Under the pieces are notes generated by a model, which made no database searches, had not been told where the DNA came from, and was given only the letters and a program-made list of their open reading frames with translations. The position numbers and the translations under genes are program-made. Below, one piece after another: positions 51,265-63,864 of a DNA stretch of 64,000 nucleotides. This stretch comes from an uncultured Paracoccaceae bacterium (GTDB lineage Bacteria > Pseudomonadota > Alphaproteobacteria > Rhodobacterales > Rhodobacteraceae). Each line of letters opens with the position of its first letter. Positions within the stretch are counted from its first letter, which is position 1. The stretch is taken from contig CANMMF010000012.1 in NCBI GenBank assembly GCA_947498985.1, forward strand, positions 1-64,000, written 5' to 3'.

Positions 51265-51291
51265 GGCCGGGCGCATTGGCTGCACCCGGCC
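51265..51291 (-). terminator. Intercistronic hairpin between binding protein and permease
   Basis: A 7-bp GC stem (51265-51271 with 51285-51291) lies 9 nt beyond the substrate-binding-protein stop. No U-run follows. It resembles hairpins that cap binding-protein mRNA and favour its excess over permeases. This role is inferred. Confidence 0.45.
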
Positions 51292-51299
51292 CGAGACAT

Positions 51300-52565
51300 T
51301 TACTTGTAGACGCGTTCCTGCACCTTATCGAGACGGGCGAGGATGTCGTCGAGGTTGTCCGGGAACACCATGAACTCCTGGAACCCCTGCATGGCTTCGG
51401 CCGCCATCTCCGCCGGGAAGTCGCGGTCGAAGAACTGCGCGACACCGCCGGGGCTGTTTTCGGACAGCATGGTGAAACCTTCACTGAGGAACTTGTCATC
51501 GTCGATGGACGCTTGCGCGTTCACCGGCAGCTGACCCAGATTGTCACCGTTGTTCATGACCGACTGGGTGCTGGCGGACACCACGTGCCGCAGGAAGGCG
51601 CGCGCCGCATCCTTGTTCTGCGCGTTGGCAGGGATGTGGAACGTGTCGGTCGGCGCGTCTTCGGCCAGTTCGACATCCGGGTTGATCGGCGGGAACTGGA
51701 AGAAATCGAGCTGATCGTCGGTGAGCCCGGCTTCGCGCAGCGGCGCCACGGCGAAGTTGCCCTTGAGGATGGCCGCGGCCTCTCCGTTCACCAGCGCGGG
51801 CAGCGATTCCTGCCAGCTGTAGGACTGGTGGTTTTCCACGAAGCCGCCCATGTCGATGAGCTCGCGCCAGTTGGCGAAGGTTTCGCGCACGCGGTCATCG
51901 GTCCATTTCACGTTGCCCTGGGCCAGATCCATGTGGAAATCAAAGCCATGGGTGCGCATGTTGAGGTAGTCGAACCAGCCACCGGAGGTCCAGAAGTTCT
52001 TGGTGCCGATGGTATAGCAGGTGCGGCCGGACTCGACGATGGCCTGGCAGTTGGACTTCATCTCGTCGAAATTGGCAGGCTCCGTGAGGCCCAGCTCTTC
52101 GTAGATGTCCTTCCGGTAGTAGATGCCCCACTGGTAGTAGGTATAGGGCACGCCCCACTGCTTGCCGTCGATGGTCATAGCACCTTTGGTCGAGGCCAGG
52201 TTGTTGGCGATGTCTTCTTCGGTCCACAGATCCGAGACATCCTCGAAGAGGCCCGCATCCACGTAAGGCTTCATGCGGTTGGCCGCGTACCAGGTCGCCA
52301 CGTCCGGCGTCTCGTCGCCCGCCGACAGGAAGTTGCGGATCTGGGTCTTGTAGGCTTCCCGGTCGATCACCGTGGTCTCGATGTTGAGATCGGGGTGCAT
52401 CTCCTGGAACTCCGCGATCACCATCTCCATCGTGGCACGCGGTGCCGGGTTGGAGGTGTCGAGGAAAATCTTGAGGTCTCCCGAAAGAGCATGGCTTTCG
52501 GCAAAAGCCGGGCTTGCCACAGCCAAAGCAAGCGTCGCAATGGACGCTTTCATCATGGAACGCAT
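51300..52565 (-). CDS. Carbohydrate ABC transporter substrate-binding protein
   Basis: A 421-residue periplasmic family 1 solute-binding protein. The signal peptide reads MRSMMKASIATLALAVASPAFAES. The ABC cluster B fold is seen in LEIFLDTSN-like beta strands and YYRKDIYEELGLTEP. Its ligand is probably a galactoside, from the locus content. It is the first gene of the minus-strand operon, divergent from the IclR regulator. Confidence 0.93.
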   Translation of the reverse strand: MRSMMKASIATLALAVASPAFAESHALSGDLKIFLDTSNPAPRATMEMVIAEFQEMHPDLNIETTVIDREAYKTQIRNFLSAGDETPDVATWYAANRMKPYVDAGLFEDVSDLWTEEDIANNLASTKGAMTIDGKQWGVPYTYYQWGIYYRKDIYEELGLTEPANFDEMKSNCQAIVESGRTCYTIGTKNFWTSGGWFDYLNMRTHGFDFHMDLAQGNVKWTDDRVRETFANWRELIDMGGFVENHQSYSWQESLPALVNGEAAAILKGNFAVAPLREAGLTDDQLDFFQFPPINPDVELAEDAPTDTFHIPANAQNKDAARAFLRHVVSASTQSVMNNGDNLGQLPVNAQASIDDDKFLSEGFTMLSENSPGGVAQFFDRDFPAEMAAEAMQGFQEFMVFPDNLDDILARLDKVQERVYK

Positions 52566-52591
52566 GGTGTCCTCCCTATTGGTCCCATCCT

Positions 52592-52627
52592 GGTTTCACC
52601 TGTGAGTTAGTCTCACATATTGAAACC
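52592..52627. promoter_or_regulatory. Nested palindrome in the IclR/binding-protein divergent promoter
   Basis: Outer arms GGTTTCA (52592-52598) and TGAAACC (52621-52627), and inner arms TGTGAG (52601-52606) and CTCACA (52612-52617), form a near-symmetric 36-nt element. A second copy of ATATTGAAA lies 20 nt further right (52637-52645). The site is the likely operator for the adjacent IclR regulator, controlling both directions. Confidence 0.6.
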
Positions 52628-52721
52628 TTGTTTTGGATATTGAAAACTAGACACCGACTCGCCTATGCTTGTCAACAGCCGCCCGGCAGCATGCACACGG
52701 GCAGCGGGAGGGATACGGAAA

Positions 52722-53522
52722 ATGACAACCGGCTCGGACGGAACCGTGGGAAAGGCGCTGGAGGTGCTCGACAGGGTGGCCTCTTATGGCCGTCCCGTGC
52801 GGTTCTCGGAGCTGCTGCAGGACACCCCCTTCCCCAAGGCCACGCTCTACCGGTTCCTGCAGACCCTGACCAACCAGCGGATGCTGAGCTACGATGCCGA
52901 GCGCGGCACCTATGCGCCGGGCATGCGTCTGGTGCGTCTGGCCCATGCAGCATGGGCGCAAAGCTCGCTGGCGCCGATTGCGCGGGGCCATCTCGACAGG
53001 CTTTCCGAGCAATTGGGCGAGACCGTTCACCTGGCGCAGCTCGACCATGGTCAGGTGCTCTATGTGGACAAGCGAAACGCGCGCAATCCAGTGGAAATGT
53101 TCAGCCAGGCCGGCAAGGTCGGGCCGGCCTATTGCACCGGGGTCGGCAAGGCGATGCTGGCCTATCTGGCAGCGCAGGATCTGGTCACCGCGCTCGCCCA
53201 GCAAAGCTGGCATCGCTACACGCCCAAGACCTTTGGTGATTCGGCGGCGCTCTGCACCGAGCTGGAGGCGATTCGCAGACGCGGCCACGCCTATGACGAC
53301 GAAGAACACGAGCCGGGCATCATCTGCCTCGCCGTTCCGATCCTGACCGCGGCGGGGCGCCCGATGGGCGCGCTGTCGGTCACCTCCACGACACGCCGGA
53401 CCGACCTCGCGGGTCTCGACCGGCTCGCTCCAGACCTCAAGGACACCGCGCGCGCCATTGCGACCGATGCAGAGGACTGGGCGTTTCCCGAACTCAAGAC
53501 CCGCGCAATGGGAGGAAACTGA
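52722..53522 (+). CDS. IclR family transcriptional regulator
   Basis: A 266-residue regulator. An N-terminal winged helix-turn-helix (about 5-68; KALEVLDRVASYGRPVRFSELLQ then FPKATLYRFLQTLT) is followed by the IclR effector domain (LAQLDHGQVLYVDKR and YCTGVGKAMLAYLA). It probably senses galactose, galactonate or KDGal and controls the divergent transporter/catabolic operon. The ATG at 52722 follows GGGAGGG. The ABC ATPase gene starts three bases after its stop, so both are cotranscribed. Confidence 0.92.
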   Translation: MTTGSDGTVGKALEVLDRVASYGRPVRFSELLQDTPFPKATLYRFLQTLTNQRMLSYDAERGTYAPGMRLVRLAHAAWAQSSLAPIARGHLDRLSEQLGETVHLAQLDHGQVLYVDKRNARNPVEMFSQAGKVGPAYCTGVGKAMLAYLAAQDLVTALAQQSWHRYTPKTFGDSAALCTELEAIRRRGHAYDDEEHEPGIICLAVPILTAAGRPMGALSVTSTTRRTDLAGLDRLAPDLKDTARAIATDAEDWAFPELKTRAMGGN

Positions 53523-53525
53523 ACC

Positions 53526-54578
<1,053 letters not shown>

Positions 54579-54603
54579 GCCGCTGAGCTTGGCTGCAAAG
54601 CCA

Positions 54604-54634
54604 GACCCGCGCTGTCACAGGCGCGGGTCGTTTT
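54604..54634 (+). terminator. Rho-independent terminator after the ABC ATPase gene
   Basis: A 9-bp stem (54604-54612 with 54621-54629) with a TGTCACAG loop is followed by GTTTT. It lies 25 nt beyond the ATPase stop. Confidence 0.82.
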
Positions 54635-54749
54635 GTGTGGCCCGGGTCCGGCGCCACCCCGGCGCCGCAAGAATTGTGCGAAATCAGGGGCTGGAATCGC
54701 GGCGCGATTTCGGCTCAAGTCAATCCACAGCTCAGCGGGGAGACAGGCC

Positions 54750-54986
54750 ATGAATTGCGTATTTGTTCAGATCCGGTGCAGACCGGGCACCGGCTACCGC
54801 GTCGCCTCCGACATCGTGCTGCGCGAGATCCACTCCGAGCTTTATTCGACCAGCGGCGAGTTCGATCTGATCGTCAAGATCTACATCCCCCAGGATGAGG
54901 ATGTGGGCAAATACATCAACGACAACCTGCTCGATATCGACGGCATCGAACGCACGCTGACCACGCTCACGTTCCGCGCCTTCTGA
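54750..54986 (+). CDS. Stand-alone Lrp/AsnC ligand-binding (RAM) domain
   Basis: A 78-residue protein consisting only of the Lrp/AsnC C-terminal alpha/beta sandwich (SGEFDLIVKIYIPQDEDVGKYINDN, then ERTLTTLTFRAF). There is no helix-turn-helix. Such stand-alone RAM proteins bind amino acids and can modulate full-length Lrp partners. The ATG at 54750 has a GGGGAG site. It has its own transcript, flanked by two terminators. Confidence 0.9.
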   Translation: MNCVFVQIRCRPGTGYRVASDIVLREIHSELYSTSGEFDLIVKIYIPQDEDVGKYINDNLLDIDGIERTLTTLTFRAF

Positions 54987-55018
54987 CGCGGCGACTCCGC
55001 CAACAGGCTAAAATCAAA

Positions 55019-55048
55019 CGAAAAACGCCCCGGACCTGCCGGGGCGTT
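55019..55048. terminator. Bidirectional terminator between RAM gene and katG
   Basis: A 10-bp stem (55024-55033 with 55039-55048), loop ACCTG, is followed on the minus strand by five U. It terminates katG and may also end the plus-strand RAM transcript. Confidence 0.82.
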
Positions 55049-55070
55049 CTCAGTTTCCGTGGGCCGGAGA

Positions 55071-57532
<2,462 letters not shown>

Positions 57533-57534
<2 letters not shown>

Positions 57535-58462
57535 GAGAAACATCACCCTGAAACAGCTGCGTTATTTCGAGGCGCTGGCGCAGCACCGGCATTTCGGACG
57601 TGCGGCGGCGGCCTGCGCGATCTCGCAGCCCGCGCTGTCGGTGCAGATCCGCGATCTGGAGGCGGAGCTGGGCTCGGTGCTGTTTGAACGCGGCGCGCGG
57701 CAGGCCCGGCTGACCGGGCTGGGCGAGGATTTTGCCGCCCGCGTGCGCGACATCCTGCGCGCGGTGGACGAGCTGGACGATCTGGCGCGCGCGGCAGGTG
57801 ACGCGCTGACCGGAGAGCTGCGCATCGGCGTGATTCCGACCATTGCGCCCTACCTGCTGCCGGGCCTGATCCGCGCGGTGTCGGACCGTCATGCGGGCGT
57901 GGAGCTGCGGGTGCGCGAGACCCAGACGCAACGGCTGCTGGAAGAGCTGCGGGACGGGCGCATCGACGCGGCGATCGTGGCGCTGCCGGTCTCGGAGCCG
58001 TCGCTGACAGAAGTGGCGATCTTCGAGGAAACCTTCATGCTGGTGCGACCCGGCGATCAGGCGGAGCAGCCAGTGCCCAATGCCGAGGACCTGCCAGAGA
58101 TGCGGCTCTTGCTGCTGGAGGAGGGCCATTGCTTTCGCGATCAGGCGCTGTCCTTCTGCAACACACCCAGCGCCCTGCCCCGCGACGGGCTCGATGCCAG
58201 TTCGCTCTCGACGCTGGTGCAGATGGTGGGGGCGGGCATCGGGGTCACGCTGATCCCGGAAATGGCGGTGCCGGTCGAGACGCGCTCTGCGGATGTCTGC
58301 GTGACCCCGCTGGCCGCGCCGCAGCCCTCGCGCACCATCGGCATGATCTGGCGGAAATCCAGTCCGCTGGCGGGATCGCTGCTGCAGGTGGTCGAGACGG
58401 TGCGCGCCGCCGCCGCGCCGGAGGGAGGACGATCACGGGGCCCGGGCGCATGGCCCGGATGA
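57533..58462 (+). CDS. oxyR: Hydrogen peroxide-inducible LysR regulator OxyR
   Basis: A 309-residue LysR-type regulator. The N-terminal helix-turn-helix is LKQLRYFEALAQHRHFGRAAAACAISQ-like. The redox pair is intact: C200 and C209 in GHCFRDQALSFC, the same spacing as C199 and C208 of E. coli OxyR. Oxidation to a disulfide activates transcription of peroxide defence genes. It is divergent from katG, the classic arrangement. The C-terminal tail is Arg- and Gly-rich. Confidence 0.95.
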
Positions 58463-58482
58463 TCGGCCACCCGGAACGGCGC

Positions 58483-59280
58483 TCAGAGTGAGATCGGTGT
58501 CCTGGGCCCCGGATGCAGCAGCGTGACATGGTCCGCGGGGCCTTGCGGAAAGTGGTCGCGGACCAGCGGGTCATGCCCCGGCACGATCAGGTCGGGCGAC
58601 GAGGTCAGCGCTTCCAGCCGCGCGAACCCGGCCAGCATGGCCTCAAGATCCACGACAATCGGAAACGGTTTGCGCGAACGGATATTCTCGTAGAAATGCG
58701 TCGCATCGGAGGCCAGCACCAGCCAGCCCGCCTGCGTGCGCACCCGCACCGCCTGCAACCCGCGCGAATGCCCGCCAATCGCATGCACGCTCACCCCTTC
58801 GGCGATCTCGGCATCGCCATCGTAGAACCGCACCTTGCCCGCATAAAGCCGCAGCACCGCTTCGCATATATGCGCGCCGGTGAACGGCATGCGCAGCGTG
58901 TCGTGGCACATGCAGGGGCCGGTCGCGTAGGCCATCTCAGCCGCTTGCATGTGCAGCACCGCGTTGGGGAAAAGGTGCAGCCCGCCCGCGTGATCGTAAT
59001 GCAGATGTGTGACGATGAGCCGGGTGATATCCTCGGGGCGCAGGCCGAGCGGGGCAAGCGCTGCCGCCGGATCGAGTCGAATGGGCCGGTCGCGCGCCTG
59101 CGCTTCGGCGGCGTCATAGCCGGTGTCGACCAGGATCACCTCCTGCCCGCGCCGCAGCAGCCACATGAAATAATCCATCGGATGCGCCAGCCCCGGAGTG
59201 TCGTCGAAGATGAAACTCTCGGCCCGGCTGCGCGCGTTGCGGTCGGCGTATTTGACCGCAAAGACCTCCCAGTCGCTCAC
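58483..59280 (-). CDS. N-acyl homoserine lactonase-like MBL-fold hydrolase
   Basis: A 265-residue metallo-beta-lactamase fold enzyme. The dinuclear site HxHxDH is H92, H94, D96 and H97 (THLHYDHAGGLH), with later ligands in IGGHSRGLQ, LASDATHF and VPGHDP. The layout, including FDDTPGLAHPMDYFMWLLRRG, is that of the AHL-lactonase group. It may quench quorum signals, or act on another lactone. It is translationally coupled (ATGA) to the small monooxygenase, with no luxI/luxR nearby. Confidence 0.86.
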   Translation of the reverse strand: MSDWEVFAVKYADRNARSRAESFIFDDTPGLAHPMDYFMWLLRRGQEVILVDTGYDAAEAQARDRPIRLDPAAALAPLGLRPEDITRLIVTHLHYDHAGGLHLFPNAVLHMQAAEMAYATGPCMCHDTLRMPFTGAHICEAVLRLYAGKVRFYDGDAEIAEGVSVHAIGGHSRGLQAVRVRTQAGWLVLASDATHFYENIRSRKPFPIVVDLEAMLAGFARLEALTSSPDLIVPGHDPLVRDHFPQGPADHVTLLHPGPRTPISL

Positions 59281-59567
59281 GGCCAGACCTCGGAAAAGGT
59301 CCGGACGTCCTTGTCCAGCACCATGCCTTCGATCTGCGTGTTCAGGCGCGCGTAATGCGGGGTCTGCATATGCGCCTTGAAGGCCGCCTCGTCGTCGTAA
59401 AGCTCGTAGAGAAAGATCCGGTCGGGCGTGTCGGGCTCGGCGCAGATGTCAAAGCGATGGCAGCCCGGTTCATCCGCCACCGACGCGGTCGCGTTGAGCC
59501 GCATCGCTGCCTGAAACGCCGGGACGGCATCGGGCCGGATCTGGAAATGCACGGTGACGGCAAACAT
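59277..59567 (-). CDS. Antibiotic biosynthesis monooxygenase (ABM) domain protein
   Basis: A 96-residue ABM-fold protein (FAVTVHFQIRPDAVPAFQAAM, then LNATASVADEPGCHRFDICAE). Such small proteins act as cofactor-free monooxygenases, as isomerases or as general quinone-modifying enzymes. The ATG at 59567 gives the family length. It precedes and overlaps the MBL gene by four bases. Confidence 0.86.
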   Translation of the reverse strand: MFAVTVHFQIRPDAVPAFQAAMRLNATASVADEPGCHRFDICAEPDTPDRIFLYELYDDEAAFKAHMQTPHYARLNTQIEGMVLDKDVRTFSEVWP

Positions 59568-59829
59568 GGCGGGGTATCCTTCTTCGGGTGACACTCGGCG
59601 CAGGCTAGCCAGTTTGACGCGCGTTGGAAACGCTCGGCGCGGCGCGGCGGCGCAAGGTAAGACCCGAAGCGGCGCCAACCGGCGCCTCATGACGCCGAAT
59701 GACGCCCGCCTCCGACACATGTTAATTGACATATTCCGGCAGTCGCGCTTGCGCCACCGGCGCAAACGTGCACGATCAGGCCCGACAGGACCCAAGGTTC
59801 GACGGGGCCCACGGAAAAGGTGACGCTGT

Positions 59830-60594
59830 ATGTGCTGGAGTGGGGAGGCGTCGTTCGCCTTGGCGGCGGTCGGAATTGCAGCCACCAGCTATGCCATCGC
59901 CAAGAAGGAAAGCCCGCTGCTCTGGAGCCCGCTGCTCTATTTTTCGCTGATGGAGCTTCTGCAGGCCTTCACTTATTCCGTGATCGACCAATGCGCCTTG
60001 CCCTCGAACCAGATCGCCACGCTCTTTGGCTATCTGCATATCGTCTTCCAGCCGTTTTTCGGCTGTCTTCTGGCGCTCTACTTCGTGCCGGATCACGTCC
60101 GCCGCTTCATGTTGCCGGTCGGCATGACGCTTTGCGGGCTGTCGGCAATTGTCATGCTGATCCAGCTATACCCGTTCGACTGGACCGACATCTGCACCCC
60201 GGGCAGGCTGCTTTGCGGGCCGCAGATGTGTTCCGTGAGCGGCACCTGGCACATCGCCTGGCTGATCCCGGTCAACGATATCGGCGAAGAGCTGACGCGG
60301 CAGACCCAGGGCTCTGTCTGGGGCTGGTTCACGGAATCCGGATTTCCGACCTATGCCATTGCCATGTTTGTCTTTCCGCTGCTGGTGGGGTCCTGGCGTT
60401 TCACGATCTACCAATATCTGATGGGCCCGGTGCTGGCGCGGATGACCACAAGCAATCCCAACGAGATCCCGGCGGTCTGGTGCCTGCTGTCCATCGGATT
60501 CCTGCTGCTGGTGATCAAGACGCCGCTGCGGGACTACATGCATGTGCGGCGCTGGCCGGGCTGGTCGCTGGTGCCGAAACCCGTGGCCGCCTGA
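59830..60594 (+). CDS. Polytopic membrane protein (DUF5765-like)
   Basis: A 254-residue inner-membrane protein. It starts MCWSGEASFALAAVGI and has about seven hydrophobic segments (near 8-24, 30-52, 62-86, 94-114, 175-190, 215-232). Several Cys (CTPGRLLCGPQMC) lie in one periplasmic-side loop. The N-terminal MCWSGEAS is conserved in a family I recall as DUF5765. Function unknown. An AAGG-containing site precedes the ATG. Confidence 0.68.
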   Translation: MCWSGEASFALAAVGIAATSYAIAKKESPLLWSPLLYFSLMELLQAFTYSVIDQCALPSNQIATLFGYLHIVFQPFFGCLLALYFVPDHVRRFMLPVGMTLCGLSAIVMLIQLYPFDWTDICTPGRLLCGPQMCSVSGTWHIAWLIPVNDIGEELTRQTQGSVWGWFTESGFPTYAIAMFVFPLLVGSWRFTIYQYLMGPVLARMTTSNPNEIPAVWCLLSIGFLLLVIKTPLRDYMHVRRWPGWSLVPKPVAA

Positions 60595-60650
60595 GCCGCT
60601 CCGGGGCCTCGGGTTGCGGCGCAACGGCGCACGACGCCGCTCGTTCCACT

Positions 60651-61445
60651 CTACCGCTTGTCCGGCGTGGCAACCGTGCCCGCGCGCTTGTCCAGAAACG
60701 CGCGCAGCCGCGCTTCGGCTTCGGGTGTCGTGGTGGTCAGCGCAGACATCAGCGCCTCGAGGAAAAGACCGTCGCCCGCCGACATGTCCTGAATGCGCGG
60801 CAAGGCGTTCAGGATCGCGTAATTTGACATCTCGGCATTCTCTGCGGCCCGGGCGGCAAGCTCCAGCGCCCTGTCGCGTGCCGCGCCCGGCGCCGTGACG
60901 TAGGACACGCCGCCCCAATGCTCCATCTGCGATGCCGCAACGCTGCGCCCGGTCAGCATCAGATCCGCCATGCGCGCCGCACCGATGAGCCGCGCGATCC
61001 GGACCGAGCCGCCGCCGCCGACATAGATCCCGCGCGTGCCTTCGGGCAGGGCAAAGAACGCGTCCTCGCTGGCCACGCGGATATGCGTGGCCGCCGCCAG
61101 TTCGAACCCGCCGCCGATCACCGCGCCGCTGAGCGCAGAGACCACCGGGATCGTCCCGCGCGCGATCCTGTCGAAAACCTCGTGCCAGAGGTGAGAATGG
61201 CGCACCGCCTCGAACGGCGTCTTTTCCACATGTTCCGCCAGATCGAGCCCGGCGCAGAAATGCGCGCCCGCGCCAAAGATCACCGCGGCCCGCGCCTCCT
61301 GAGTTGCGCGTGCCATTGCCGCGTCCAATGCATGCATCACCGGCGTGCCGATGGCGTTGCGCTTTTCGGGCCGGTTGAGACCGATCACCGCCACCTTGTC
61401 CTCAAGCGCGTAGGTGACCAGCGTGTCCTGCTCTGTTGTCTGCAT
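60651..61445 (-). CDS. Enoyl-CoA hydratase/isomerase family protein
   Basis: A 264-residue crotonase-fold protein. The oxyanion-hole regions GAGAHFCAGLDLAEHVE and SGAVIGGGFELAAATHI are present, and the helix with FFALPEGTRGIYVGGGG supplies the second catalytic position as Glu. The acidic residue expected at the first site is not clearly seen, so the exact reaction (hydratase, isomerase or other) is unsettled. The start at 61445 has AGAGG; another ATG at 61466 exists. It is divergent from the bacteriophytochrome gene. Confidence 0.87.
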   Translation of the reverse strand: MQTTEQDTLVTYALEDKVAVIGLNRPEKRNAIGTPVMHALDAAMARATQEARAAVIFGAGAHFCAGLDLAEHVEKTPFEAVRHSHLWHEVFDRIARGTIPVVSALSGAVIGGGFELAAATHIRVASEDAFFALPEGTRGIYVGGGGSVRIARLIGAARMADLMLTGRSVAASQMEHWGGVSYVTAPGAARDRALELAARAAENAEMSNYAILNALPRIQDMSAGDGLFLEALMSALTTTTPEAEARLRAFLDKRAGTVATPDKR

Positions 61446-61620
61446 GCGGGCTGCCTCTTTCTGCATCACGGCGCCCAGCAGACAGGTTCGGTGTTGCCTG
61501 TCAAGCACGCGGCGCGCGCCTCCCGCCTGGCAGGTTATCAGTTCCGTAACACCTCGAACGCTACAAGACGGTCGACGCAAGAAGTGCGCCCGTCCCATTT
61601 ACGGGACCGAAGGGAACCTT

Positions 61621-63834
61621 ATGGACCAATCTCTCAACAATTTCTTCCGTCAGACACCTGATGCACGGCTGAACAATTGTGACCGCGAACAGGTGCATCT
61701 GTCCGGGCTGATCCAGAACACCGGCGGCATGATCGTGCTGGATCCGCAATCGCTGCAGATCTGCGGGGCGTCCGAAAACATCGACACGATCCTGCCGGAA
61801 ACCGCATCGATGTTGCTGGGGATGTCGCTGGCCGATATCCATGCCGGATTGGCGGCGGAGCTTGCGAGCACCGACGCCGCCACCGGCATCGTGCACGAGG
61901 TGCTTGACCTCACGGTGGCCAGCGAAGATCGCGTCTATGACGCGGTCACCCACGCCCATGGCAATTTCCGGTTTCTGGAATTTGTGCCCAATGTGGCGCC
62001 GTCGGCCCAGCTTGCGCGAAAACGCATGCGCCAGTGCAGCAAGGCCTGCGCGCAGATCATGAACGCCGAAACCCTCGACGACGCGCTGCAGATCGGCGTC
62101 GATGCGGTGCGCGCGATCACCGGGTTCGACCGGGTCAAGATCTACCGCTTCCTGCCCGACTGGTCCGGCGCGGTCGAGGCTGAAAGCCGCGCCGATCACA
62201 TGCCCAGCTATCTGGGGCTGCATTTCCCACATGGCGACATCCCCGCGCAGGTCCGCGAGATGATGCGCATCGTGCCCTACCGGGTGATCGGGACGGTCTC
62301 CGATGACAATGTGCCGGTCCGCACGCAGCCGCAAAGCCGTGTCTATCTCGACCAGACCTGGGCGGTGCTGCGGTCGGTCTCCTCGATGCACACCGCCTAT
62401 CTGCGCAACATGCGGATCGGCGCGTCCTTTTCGTGCTCGCTCAAGACCGAAGGGCGGCTCTGGGGTCTGATCGCCTGCCACAACGGGTCCGAAACGACCA
62501 TTCCCGTCGACAGCTGGAGCCTTGTCCAGGAGATCGGCAACACGCTGATGCTGCGTCAGGAACAGTCCCACCGCATCGCCACCGCCGATATGGTGTCGAA
62601 CCTGCGCCGGGTGGAGAATGAGTTTGCCTCCGAACTGCGCCGCCACGGCGACGTGGAGGAGGTGATCACCTCGATGGTGCCGGTCCTGCAGAAATTCCTG
62701 CGTGCCGACGGCTTCGCCTTTCAATACGGCAGCCGTCTGCACACCGCCGGGAACACGCCGCCGGATGACTTCATCCGCGAGCTGGTCCACTGGGCGCAGC
62801 AGGACATCACCTATAACGACCAGCTTCAGACCACCGCGCTGCACCGGCTGTACGCACCCGCCAAGGCGCATCAGGAAACCGCCTGCGGCGTGCTGGTGCA
62901 ACCGATCATCATGCACCGCGTCTGTCAGCTGGTGTGGTTTCGCGGTCCGATCACCCGGAATGTGGAATGGGCGGGCAAACCGGATGACAAGGCAAGCCCC
63001 GCTGACAAGACGGCGTTTTCGAAAGGGCCGCGCACCTCGTTTGACCGCTGGGTGCAGCAGCACCGAGACGAAAGCCTGCCATGGGAGCCTGCAGAAATCG
63101 AATCGGCCCGCGAGATCTTCAAGGAGTTTCTCGACATCATCGCCTCGCAGGTGTTGCTGAAAGAAGAAAACGAATCGCTGCGCCACTTCGCCCGCGCCGC
63201 GGCCCATGACATCAAGGCGCCGCTGCGGGGCATCAAGTTCGCGCTCGACTGGATGAAGGAGGACGATTTCGAACATCAGAGCGTCCTGGCGAACCAGCAG
63301 CTCGCCAGCACGGCGACCCGTCGTCTGGAAAAACTGACGGAAGCGCTGCTGGAACTGTCGCTGCTCAAGGATCAGGAACCGGAGATGACCCGCGTCGATC
63401 TGGGGGAGGTGCTGGAAGACGTGTGCGCCCTGCTCGCCGGGGAGATCAAGATGAACAATGCAGAGGTGATTGTGGGGCAGATGCCCACGATCCAGGGCAG
63501 CAAACACCTGCTGACGCGGCTGTTTCTCAATCTCGTGTGCAACTCGATCAAATACCGCAAGGCCGATGTCACCCCCGTCATCGAGGTCACTCATGTGCCC
63601 GGCACGCTCTGCCGCATCGAGGTCACGGATAATGGCCGCGGCATCGAGGCCAAATTTGCGGAAGAAGTGTTCATGCCGACCAAGCGGCTGGTCAACAATG
63701 ACGATGTCGAAGGCAGCGGCCTCGGGCTTTCGATCACCCGCCGCATCGCACATCTGCACGAAGGCAACATCTCGGTCGACACAAGCCGCAAGGATGGCAC
63801 GACGTTCATCGTGTTGCTGCCGGTTGTGATCTGA
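61621..63834 (+). CDS. bphP: Bacteriophytochrome histidine kinase
   Basis: A 737-residue photosensory kinase. Domain order is PAS (about 15-115), GAF (130-300), PHY (320-500), then HisKA and HATPase. The biliverdin-attachment Cys is C20 (LNNCDREQVHLSG). GAF contacts are D206 (PHGDIPAQVR), H257 (SSMHTAYLRNM) and H287 (LIACHNGS). The PHY tongue PRTSF is at 470-474. The phospho-acceptor is H529 (AAAHDIKAPLRG), and the N, G and GLGL motifs of HATPase are complete. No response regulator follows it in the window. The usual PASDIP is changed to PHGDIP. Confidence 0.95.
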   Translation: MDQSLNNFFRQTPDARLNNCDREQVHLSGLIQNTGGMIVLDPQSLQICGASENIDTILPETASMLLGMSLADIHAGLAAELASTDAATGIVHEVLDLTVASEDRVYDAVTHAHGNFRFLEFVPNVAPSAQLARKRMRQCSKACAQIMNAETLDDALQIGVDAVRAITGFDRVKIYRFLPDWSGAVEAESRADHMPSYLGLHFPHGDIPAQVREMMRIVPYRVIGTVSDDNVPVRTQPQSRVYLDQTWAVLRSVSSMHTAYLRNMRIGASFSCSLKTEGRLWGLIACHNGSETTIPVDSWSLVQEIGNTLMLRQEQSHRIATADMVSNLRRVENEFASELRRHGDVEEVITSMVPVLQKFLRADGFAFQYGSRLHTAGNTPPDDFIRELVHWAQQDITYNDQLQTTALHRLYAPAKAHQETACGVLVQPIIMHRVCQLVWFRGPITRNVEWAGKPDDKASPADKTAFSKGPRTSFDRWVQQHRDESLPWEPAEIESAREIFKEFLDIIASQVLLKEENESLRHFARAAAHDIKAPLRGIKFALDWMKEDDFEHQSVLANQQLASTATRRLEKLTEALLELSLLKDQEPEMTRVDLGEVLEDVCALLAGEIKMNNAEVIVGQMPTIQGSKHLLTRLFLNLVCNSIKYRKADVTPVIEVTHVPGTLCRIEVTDNGRGIEAKFAEEVFMPTKRLVNNDDVEGSGLGLSITRRIAHLHEGNISVDTSRKDGTTFIVLLPVVI

Positions 63835-63864
63835 GAACGGGCCCGCGGGAATGCGCTCCGGTAT

